A stretch of 64,000 nt of DNA from Clitopilus passeckerianus (lineage: Eukaryota; Basidiomycota; Agaricomycetes; Agaricales; Entolomataceae). Made by a program: the position numbers and the translations under genes. The notes under the pieces were generated by a model. It made no database searches, was not told where the DNA came from, and was given only the letters and a program-made list of their open reading frames with translations. Shown piece after piece: positions 54,660 through 64,000 of the stretch (position 1 is the first letter of the stretch; each line of letters begins with the position of its first letter). Location of the stretch: the NCBI GenBank assembly GCA_944990035.1, contig CALYLX010000145.1:1116001-1180000 (forward strand). Reading direction: 5' to 3'.

Positions 54660-55960
54660 CTTGTAAATGACATTTGCCCTGAGTCAGGCCCTACAGCGAT
54701 CAAAATTAGCCTACAAGCCAGGGGTTGACTGCAGCTGGCCATGGCCATGGTAGTACGACTTCGCAAAATTGGGAATATCTAATCGAAAGTAAAATAACGC
54801 GAGTTAGCGAGAGGCTCAGCTTCCAAATAAACGGCACGCAGCATGTGGCCGGTCCTGGCAGCCCGTATGAATTCGCTGTTACAGTAAATCACGTCCAAAT
54901 ATTCCATCCTGAGAGTCCAACCTCAACCAAGGACTACTGTACTCCGAAGAAGGTCGCTGATTTCAACTTGACGATCAATGATTCGACGACCCAAGTGGGC
55001 AGCAATGGACTCAAAACCGTGCAAAGATAGAAGGTATCGCTGAACGGCTGGGAAGGCTTACAGAAGAGCGCCAATCCTGGATTGCGAAGCCACAATAGTA
55101 TAGTCTATCCATATTTCGTGCCGCGGAACGTACAGTGTCCCCCTGTCTCCCATGTTCTGGTCAGTCAACAACTTGAAGAAGTCAGTGTCCAAACAAGGGG
55201 TACATACTTTTTACCACTGTGCAGCTTGAAACGTATGATTTTCAGCCACCAATTCTAATGAATTTTGTTAACAAAAGTGGTGAAATAGCGCCAAATAAGT
55301 GATGAAGGAGAACTTCGTCAAGCTGTAATTCGGGACCTTTCACGATGAATTTTACGCACGAAGTTGGTTGATTTGACAATCAGCTGGCTGAAAACCCACC
55401 ATTTAGCTTATGGTTTTTTATGTTGAGAGATTAACAAATATTTTAAGTTTCATACCCCTGGACTTTCAATCAGAAGGCTGGATTTCAGCCAATCTGAGGC
55501 GGGAATTTTAGCTCATAGTCTGACATGAATTTGAGCATATATTTGACAGCATTATGCCTATCCGTGCTCCTCAATATTCAGTTGCGTGCAGGAAATGTAA
55601 AGTAGATGTATTATGGGACTGATAAGGTAGCAAGCACATCATGATACACTAATTTATAATCCATCTACGCTAGTAGTTCTTCGAGTACCACAATGACCGC
55701 TTAAGCTGAGATGAGGACGAGGCGGGCTCGCCACGAGGTGAAGGAGTTGCGAGAGGGGATTGCATAGATCTGGTCGGGGTCTATTTAGAATGCATATTGG
55801 GAGTTGGATAACTTCAGGCTAGTTGGCGGTGTACTTCTGCTTCAATGGGTGCTCAGGCTTGAGCGCTCTTGAGTTGTATTTCGGTGTGCCAACCATCAGA
55901 CTGTGCCAAATAGTGCAGGCAGTTCAGGCCCAAAAGCATCTACCTAGATCGACCATTTGA
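54660..55960. other. AT-rich non-coding stretch next to truncated UTP10
   Basis: From about 55030 the sequence is markedly AT-rich with no usable ORF. Two copies of CAGTGTCC occur (55133 and 55183), the first as ACAGTGTCCCCCTG, which resembles a DNA-transposon terminus. I found no matching inverted end. It occupies the place where the UTP10 N-terminal exons should be. Confidence 0.4.
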
Positions 55961-58900
55961 CTCAAGTCCTATGTCCTCCAGGCGCATCAATCAAGAAGAA
56001 CCACCGCCCCTCTTCTTCGCGTCCACTTCCAGTTCCTGGTCACCTATTTTCTACAAAATCGGAGTCTCCAGCAATCAACCAGAAATACTATCTTCCACAA
56101 GGTTATCTTCCCCTTCCTCCTGTTCTCCAAACCCAGGCAGCACACAGCTGAGGCCGTGTGGACCATAATCGTTTCCAGCCCTCAAGGCAATGCCTTACAT
56201 GAATGGCTCACGGGCTGCTCCCAAATTATCAAGAGGGAAGGAGATCAAGTGCAAGTTGGAGGCACCGACAAGATGGCAGAAGTGAATTTTGCCATCGCCA
56301 CCTCTATCGCCCGTAAGTTAACACGAGATGCATACTCTTTCCCTGCCTAAATCCATGCCCAGGCAACATACTCAAGTCTAATCAATACCCGGACCACTTC
56401 AATGACCTCATTTCCAAACTTGAAGACTGCGATTCTAGCGTGCGAGCGCTCGCTTATCTTGTTGGCCGTTCCCTTCTTCTTCAATTGTCTGGGGAGCATC
56501 AAATCGAGGCTGCACGGCAAATGCTCAGAACGCTTTCCCTCGAAGATTTGACCGAGCTTGGAGACCTGGAACAGAATGACAGTGACGATGTAAGTACGTT
56601 CCCCTCGCATGAGTCAATAACTCACGAGAGAACCCCTTCGTGAATAGATTATTACTGAGCCAGCACTGGGCAAGCTGGTTATCACCAAACCAAGTAGTCG
56701 ATCTACCTCACGTTGGTTGCAGGTCTCACTGATCGCTGCGACTTTGAGCATTCCCCGGCCTGAAAATGCACCTCTTAACTGGTTCGAGCAACCAACGGTA
56801 AGTTCTCCTAATTAAATTGTCTCTCCGTCGAACTCACTTTTTCAGGATGTGGTTCCAGCTAGTCGGGGATTCGCCTACGTTGAACTTCTTCGAACAATCT
56901 ACAGAGCCGCAAATATGCTGAATTCAGCACCCACCCTCATCGTCTCAATCCTCTCCACTCTTTTGAGACCTTGAAGACCGACGTCCTGGCTTTCTTGGCA
57001 GCAATATGGACGAACTCGTCGGCCCTTTCGCAATCAGAGATCACAGATCTGCGGACAATTGCTCTCCACCATGGTGCTGCCTTCCTCCATGCCCACGTTC
57101 TTGAAGGAGACGACACGGATTTCCAAACCATCCTGCCGGGTCTCTTGGTCCCTCTTCAGAGTTCGGACGCCGAGCAACGTCGTATCGCCATGGCTTGCAT
57201 CTCACACTTACACCAACTCGCCTCGCGCAAGTTCAAGAGAATCTATGGGTTTGATACAATCTACGGAACCAAAACTGGTAAGAATTTAGGCGAGAGGCAT
57301 CACCGCTGGTTCTGATTATTCACCTATTGTTAGCTCAGGTGCAGTACCTTGATCAACGAGACTTTGGGAAATACGTCGGCCAGCTGGTTGAACACCAGGA
57401 GCATTTCTTGCAAGATTCAAGTTATCTTACCGTTCTTCATCAACAACGCCTACAGATCAACAAAACGCAGAAAAAGCGCGACAACGAGTTGGTACTCTTC
57501 GCTTCGCAGTTTTCCTTGCGAGTTCATGTTTTTTGGTTTACAGATACAGGCATCGGATCCTCTGTTTCCTCTCGTCACATGTGGCTGCCTTTGCTACCTC
57601 TTCTGCCCAATTGGCGCTCCTCCGAAGTTTGAAATCAGTTTCGGATGGAGCAAAGATGTTATCACTTGCCCCACTAATCACTTGTTCCTTTTCTCGACCT
57701 GCCTTCAACGTTCATATGCAGGAACCCGAAAAGAGGGAGCTTCTGATTGCGTTGGCTGCTTCGTTTGATATCTCAGTCGCCCAAGACCTCAATGATGAAG
57801 CTCAGACCAGCTGGTCTATCTTTCTATCGGTAGTTTGTTGCTCCCTAACAGGTCGTTCTTCTTTTCTTCTGGCCAGTTCATTATGCTGATTCCCCGTCAA
57901 AACAGACTCTGCTCTCTTTGACGTGACTGCACGATCCCTCAAAGCAGGATTATTCGCGGCTCTCAATGTTGATCGCCGGGTGCTCCTGCTCAACACGATC
58001 CTTGATGAAAGCATGGAGAACGCAGGGAACGTAAGTCGTCCGCTATTCACTCTTACAATCAACTAAAGTGAGCACCCAGTACGTATGCAAGCAACTGCTT
58101 GGCTGGCTTCTCGAAGATGTTTCCATGATGTGTCACATGATTGAACTCTATCAGTCAGCTGCCGTTGGAGAGTCTCCCCGCTCAGCAAAGCGCGTAAAAA
58201 CAACGGGGTAAGGTGGCTCCGTTGAAAAGAGAATGTACTTCTAATCCTTAAACAGGTCTACAAAGGATGATTCTCTTCTGCGGCTGACCCTGCTCGCGGA
58301 GGTCCTCGCAGCAAAACCTTTGCCAGGCTCCCTAGATCTTGTTTCCCAATTATTAGATGCGATGAATGCAATCTTGCATTCATCCGTCACTCAAGCGGAT
58401 TCAGATTACATCGAACAGCTTCTCATGGCTGCCATTGAGGAGAGCTCAGGAAACATCACGGTGAGAATTTTGCGGTCCTTGTTAGACCCCCAAGTGTTCA
58501 TAGAGACAATCAAGGAGATACCGAATTTATCGCCTAGCAATGTCAGATTGGACGTGTTAGTCGAGCTACTCAGAGGTAGGCATTCTGGTAATCATTTAAA
58601 TATTCCCCTGACGAAGACTTGCATACAGTGGCAGAAAATCCCCAAACGTTTCATCAAGCACTCCTACTCATAGCCAATTTGACACGATTGGCGCCTGACT
58701 CGGTGTTATGCAACGTTATGCCTATCTTCACTTTCATGGGATCAAACGTGTTCCATAGAGATGACACCTACAGCTTTAAGGTTGTGCAGCAGGCGAGTGA
58801 TTCGATTTCTCGGGTTCCAGACCATTCCTAATTTTAGTTTAGACGATTGATAATATTGTGCCAGTCATGGTCTCTTCTCTTCGGGAAACGAACTCTCCGG

Positions 58901-61626
58901 GCTTGGAACTTTTCAGGGCTTCAAAGCCTTTCATTCGAACCTTTTCGGATGCTTCTCATCACATCCCTCGCCATCGCAGACTAGGGTATGTCATTTAAAC
59001 ACCGTGGAAGCGGCTACTCACAGTTTTTCAGATTCTTCTCTCACTTGTTGGACGTACTGGGTGTCGATTTCTTGGCCCCGCTTTGCATGCTTCTGCTAGA
59101 AAGGGTGGCAAACCGGATCGCCCGCCAAGCAAATGAAGATGTTGTTTCCTTGCTACAACTCCCTCAATCATTAATGGAGAACCAGACACATGTGGTCCAA
59201 ACACAGGTCAATCAGCTCTTACTGATCGGAGGAATATCAGCTCAAAGGCTCCTAGGCGCTCACAGATATACTACGCGAAGCACAACGACTTGTCAACCGT
59301 TTAATCAATCCTGAGGCCGCCTCGCCAGTCCTTCTGGACACAACGTAAGAAAGACCCTCGAAATGCAAAGTTATTGGCTGACCTGCCTTCAGAGATGATG
59401 ACCCGGATGCGGTCCTCGTTGGCTTGTGGAGACGCACCAAGACTTTGCTCATCTTTGTTGGATACGCCACGAAGAGCTTCGCGACGTCCTCTGCAACTGG
59501 CGAAACGACCCAACTGATCTCCAGTCTTATTCCACTCACACAAAGTCCCGTTTCTGGGCCTATCCAAGACAAGCTGGATGACCTCGCGTTAACAGCTCAA
59601 ACCTCTTTGCAACGGATTCTTGAATCACTGCGGGCTTCTGACTTCATCTCTGCAGCCCTATCAACTTTACACTCTGAGAATTCACAGGTGTGTTTGAAAG
59701 ATTGATCTCACCGTGGTTTGCGATGAACCATCTCTCCAGGTCTACACCAGCGGACTTGCTCTGCTTGGTAACAGGCTTCCAGAGATTTCAGCATCAACAC
59801 GTCAAGGGTTGTCATCTACAATGGTTGAGATCATCGCTACCATCCAGACGCTTATGGCAAACGACCCCACTCCTGAACTGATGGGCTCAGCGTTCGGCGC
59901 TCTGTACGCAATTGCAACGACACTGTCAACAGGCGAAGAATCTGCAATGTCAGGGACAATTCAACGAATCTTGAAGGCAATCAAGCGCGGTGAATGCATC
60001 GCGTCGGCGCTCAAAGTCCTAGCTTCTCTTCCGTTCGTTTGCCTACATCTGTCCCTTCAGTTTGGCTGACATTTGTATTCGTCAATAGGTCAAAGCTTGG
60101 TCCCCGAATCATTCCATACTATCGCGAGATCGTCGATCAATGCATGATCCTTATTCGAGAGGGGAACCTGGTTGGTTTTCTACCTTCTCCTCCCTGCAAT
60201 TATTGAACGCTGTTCCCAGATGTTGTGGAAGACGCTTGTGCCACAATTCGCGGCCTTCTTGTATCCATTCCAACTTTCTGGGGGCTGCGGAGGTCATCAA
60301 GACCGTCTCGCTTGTTGTAAACTCTCCTGAAAATAGAAGTAAAAGCCTCAATACTCAGCTTACCAAAGCGGTCGTCAAACACATACCCGCTACGGTTGTT
60401 TTGCCAGCTCTAGTGCAGGTTTGGGAGCAACCGTGGCTGAATACCTCTGTGAGTTTTGGCTTTGTGCTGTGTCATAGACCCTCATATTTTTAATTAAAGC
60501 CGCAACGCACTGTATACATGGAAATTCTCCAAAAACCCTCCGAAATGCATCACGACCAGTCGTCCTGGAGCAACTCAAGCCCACTTTCAAGGTGCTTTTA
60601 AGCTCGTTCGATTTCGCAGCCGAGGACAGATGCTTGGTGAGTGTCAACATTGAACCTCCAAATTAGAAGGGTTGACACGATGAGAGCAGGCAGAGATACA
60701 AACGATTTCAGCCTTCCGGGAGTTGGTAGTAAAACTGAATGAGGCAGCCTTCAGATCTCTATTCCGCCGACTCTACGATTGGGCTTTCGCAAACGATGCT
60801 AGTATGCAGGTTTTTACCGTCAGGATCAAGTATCTGAAAGCTGATATCGAACTTATGTCTAGCTGCCATGCGGAAGAAAGTCGTATTCTGTCACCTCTAC
60901 TCTTCTCTGCTCGAATATTTCAAGGTGAGAAGCATTGATTGATGTGTGCATCGCTGCTTGTTAATTTCAACACAGGGTTTGATGACCCCATACTTGTCCA
61001 TTGCCTTCGACTCTTTCCTGCTTGCGCTGGAGACATTGGACCATGGTATCTCTGGTTATGAGGAGTTCTGGTTGGGTATCCTACAAACACTCACTCAAAG
61101 CCTGGCATTTGATGAATCAAGTGAGTGATTAAATCGCATCCCGATATTTGTTAATAAAGGGTTTCAAGCTTTCTGGAAGGATGATAAGCTTAGGCGGCTT
61201 TCTGGACCACTTATCCAGCAAGTTGCGGTTTGTGCCCGTCTCAGGTCATCTGAGGCCAAATCGGCAATCCAGGATTGCCTCAGCGCAGTTGTTGAGGCCA
61301 CTAGTGACGACACAATATTGAAAAATCTCAACCTTCACATACTAATGCATACACGTTCGGAGGAGGCCAGGATACGTCAAACCGCACTAACATGTGCTGA
61401 ATCGCTCTGGAGAAACCACGGGAATAAGTTATTGGGTAAGTTCCCACATCACCCGTCACAGAGCACCAATTGAAAATTATACACTACAGGGCTTGTGGCC
61501 GAGACGACTACTTTTATTGCGGAATGCAGTGAAGACGAGAATGATATGGTGGTGAAAGAGTCCTTCAGGTTGAAAGATGCAGTGGAGAACGCAGCCGGTA
61601 GCATAGATGGATTGTTAGATAGATAG
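55961..61626 (+). pseudogene. UTP10: UTP10/HEATR1 (U3 snoRNP subunit), lacking its N-terminal part
   Basis: HEAT-repeat scaffold of the t-UTP subcomplex, needed for rDNA transcription and 18S processing in the nucleolus. Visible from the middle of the protein: FQFLVTYFLQNRSL, HKVIFPFLLFSKPRQHTAEAVW, GYVLVGRSLLLQ-type repeats, FFSHLLDVLGVDFLAPLCMLLLE, LGPRIIPYYREIVDQCMILIRE. The BP28CT-type C-terminus is VVKLNEAAFRSLFRRLYDWAF, ending DGLLDR at 61626. More than 20 short introns, most joining in frame; one at about 59206-59254 ends TCCTAG. Frame breaks at about 56971 (ACC run) and about 57489. Before 55961 there is an in-frame TGA and no coding sequence for the expected several hundred N-terminal residues. 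Either a truncated duplicate or a mis-join. Confidence 0.85.
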
Positions 61627-61674
61627 CAAGGGTAACCTATAAAATTAATGCAAGATGGGTATAATATCCAGACA

Positions 61675-64000
61675 TTATTGATCCTCAGCAATCTGGAGCC
61701 GTTGCTCGATTGCCATGCACTGAGAAAGTATTTGTATAACCACGGCACGCCCGCATGCATTGTTAATGAATGAAGTCTGCAGGGCAGAATTAGCTTAGTG
61801 CGATGGCTAAAAGGGAGTCGAATCACCTTTCTGAGATCCTTCGGTTTCGGGCGAGACGACGGTGGGAGAGAGCACTGGCGGAGGAAGTCGTGAAAGCCTG
61901 GTGAAAGAGTTCTGACTGCCGTAGAGCGGGCCAACGGTCGGACACCTGCTGGGTCTCAGCGAAAGGTGGTTCTGCTTCTGCCATTTCCCACACTGTGGCG
62001 CCAAGAGACCAAACGTCTACTTGCAAGGCGTCATAAGGGGGCTGTTTATGGTGGGAGAGGTCAGTTTGAATTACGGTTCCTGCAGAATCAGATCACCTTC
62101 GGATCTCAGGGGCCTTAAGAGAACAGACATGTTAGCTCGGGCCAACACAAGCGATAGGCGACCAACGCACTTGCCAGTATACAACACCAACGGAGTCGGA
62201 ACACATCGAGGACTCAGCTGGAACTCGTATAGCAGTAGAGAAGTCGGCTTGAGGGCCGCGATTAGCTAGACGTTAACCATTCAACCATTTTGACTGACCT
62301 AATTTCAGGAGTCCCTCGTTGTTGAGTAGCAAATTATCAGAGCGGACATCTCGGTGTGCGATTTGATGTTGCTGGAGGAAGTCCAATGCAAGCAAGATCT
62401 GATGTTCATTGGAGTCAGGGGTGGGCCGAAATCAAGATCGTAGTTGAACTCACATCGCTAGCAAACCTCGCGAAAAGCCTGTCTTGCTGGAGCATGAGGC
62501 CATGAGGAACTAAGGCAATGACGTCCGCAAGACTCCTTTCCATTAGTTCCATCCGTATCCATAATGTATCCTCAACCAAATCCACATAGACCGCATCCAT
62601 AGCTAGAATATGGTCGTGTGACATCCCTTTCATCAGAGATAATTCTCTTTGAAGGTCTGTCAGCTTTGGAGATCCGGTGGGTAGAATGGCGACACTCTTA
62701 ATGGCGACGAAGCTACTCGCACCAGTGGCGAGGTTACTCTGGTCGCGAGCTTTCACGAAAGCAGAGAGTTTGAGCTTATGTCGGTTATCCGCTGCAAGTC
62801 GGGCAGCGAAAACAGAACCGCTCTCTCCCTCCGCGATTTCCTGCAGCTCCAAATAGTGGTTGCGAGGATCCACGGCTTCATCAATGAATTCTTCCAGAGG
62901 TGCGACAACAGAAGACAACCATCCTGGGTACCGCTGAAATGGAGTCTTCGGAGTCGTGCCGGAAGCCATAGGCGTAGGCAAGCCAGCCGAAGGAATGTCG
63001 CTAATGACAATCCTAGGCTTGGAGCCGTCCAGTAAATCCTCTTCTTCCTCGTCAAATGTATCTTCAGTGGGTATTCTAATTTTTGGCCGTCCAGCTTTCT
63101 CTGAGTAGGATGGACTTGGTGGGAAGATGAGCTTGCCAGGATCTGGTGAGGGTGTTGAATCATAGTAATAAGTTAATGGTGATTCAAGACCACCATCAGT
63201 CATCGGAGTCTGCTGTTCATAAGATGTTGGACTTGATGACCCGGTCCCGGAGGTTGAACCTTCCTCGCTTCCGAAGTGAGAGCTCAGGGGAGAAGGCGGA
63301 TGTCTCGACGCATCTTGGACATGTATAGCAGGAGGAGTTGGTCGTGGAGGCTGCTCGGTTTTAGGTGAACTCGTTAACACGACCGGTGCCGCTCTTCGTA
63401 TGATGGATACGCTCCGTACAATTGTCGCAGGCTCTGCTATCACCGTCGAAGTACTGCTCCTGCTTGAATCCCTATTCGATGGCCGTCCGCCACTTGCCCT
63501 GAGTAAACCTTCACCGTCATCAAGATCCGGCTCTTGATCGTCTGGCCGGGTATTGGAAATAGTTGGTCTCCCTTTCTTGGGACTAAGGGGTAGGGTGGGA
63601 GATGATGTTTCACTGAGTGCGGCGCTCAGTGGTGGTTCCTGACCGGAGGCATGAACCACGTTGTGCATCGACTTGAATAGAGGGGAGACGCCAGTGGGAA
63701 GAGGGAAGGGAGAATGGAGGACGGTCGAGTAGTCGGTTCGTCATCCCAGCTCGTGGCTTCGGGGTCGTAACGCGCAGTAGACGCGGGTTCCACCCATGAA
63801 GAACCAAGAGCGTCCTCGTCTGCCTCTAAGTCGAGCGTCAAGGGGTGTAGACCAGGTAGAGTGGCAGGAGGGGAAGCCTTCTTTTGAATCGCCTGACTTT
63901 CCATTCGCTCATAGTAGACTTGATTTGTGACTGCAGGTGGGCTTTGATTGGTCTTCTTCGATCCGAACGAAAGCTTCGACTCTTGTGCCGTAGAAAAGGT
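61675..64000 (-). CDS. STE20/PAK-like protein kinase, 5' end beyond the window
   Basis: The frame is open to the right edge (SKLSFGSKKTNQSPPAV... before MESQAIQKK), so the N-terminus is missing. A long Ser/Pro-rich regulatory region with acidic DEEEEDLLDG is followed by the kinase domain: weak glycine loop GESGSVFAAR, lysine in FVAIKSV, LMERSLADVI (hinge region), HRDVRSDNLLL for the catalytic loop (62332-62375), ADFSTAIRV where DFG is expected, GVVYW, APEIR, DVWSLGATVWEM. It ends ACGRAVVIQILSQCMAIEQRL at 61675. HRD and Asn are present, but the usual Lys after HRD is replaced (VRSDN) and Gly of DFG is Ser. A frame change near 63690 could be an intron or indel. Family placement rests on overall layout. 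Confidence 0.75.

Noticed and set aside
55133..55600. Complete Tc1/mariner-type transposon
   Set aside because: Only one terminus-like sequence was found, with no inverted partner, TA duplication or transposase ORF.
59206..59270. Nonsense codon (TAG) inside UTP10
   Set aside because: The TAG is the acceptor of a 49-nt intron (GTCAATC...TCCTAG); splicing there keeps the frame into ALTDILREAQ.
1..64000. CRISPR arrays, rRNA genes, prokaryotic operons, or further tRNAs
   Set aside because: No regularly spaced repeats, no rRNA signature, and no other T-arm consensus with matching stems were seen; gene structure is eukaryotic throughout.

Overview
The window is nuclear DNA of a filamentous basidiomycete, almost certainly an Agaricomycete. 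Genes are dense and carry many 50-60 nt GT..AG introns. The gene content is typical of mushroom-forming fungi: DUF7330 proteins, Crinkler-like and P-loop NTPase families, an intradiol ring-cleavage dioxygenase, a P450 and a Ty3/gypsy chromovirus. I cannot name the species.

Layout. 1-14 kb is an accessory block. A large P-loop NTPase gene on the minus strand (about 12.58 down to 1.65 kb) has been hit twice by the same LTR family. A complete 7,245-bp self-priming chromovirus (4655-11899, TSD TGAAC) sits in a short intron, and a solo LTR (2625-3109, TSD GAAAT) interrupts a coding exon. A decayed nuclease-like gene lies divergently beside it. 14.8-21.6 kb holds a small secreted cysteine-rich protein, an intact intradiol dioxygenase with a deleted tandem relic, and a DUF7330 cluster (one intact gene, one frameshifted copy, one relic). 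22-41 kb is mostly core genome: OXLD1-like, a broken DUF3669 gene, an F-box/LRR protein, CSN5, a P450, ribosomal protein eL20, COQ3, a seven-TM protein, an intron-containing tRNA-Pro head to head with PUS3/DEG1, a Crinkler-type NTPase and a four-TM protein. 43-64 kb holds an orphan five-exon gene, an NFX1/FAP1 zinc-finger protein, Hsp20, an NFKBIL1-like protein, a second copy of the four-TM protein, UTP10 lacking its N-terminal part, and an atypical STE20-like kinase that runs off the right edge.

Two cross-cutting points. First, single-base frameshifts, mostly in homopolymer runs, occur not only in the transposon but also in conserved genes (NFX1, UTP10, P450). Consensus errors are therefore a serious alternative to real decay, and pseudogene calls should be read with that in mind. 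Second, the retroelement has identical LTRs and a perfect TSD, and its primer-binding site matches its own predicted transcript start. That makes it a very recent Tf1/sushi-type insertion despite its broken reading frames.

No CRISPR arrays, rRNA or prokaryotic operons were seen. Exon borders were placed by eye from GT..AG signals and frame continuity. Family names come from recognised motifs, not from database searches.
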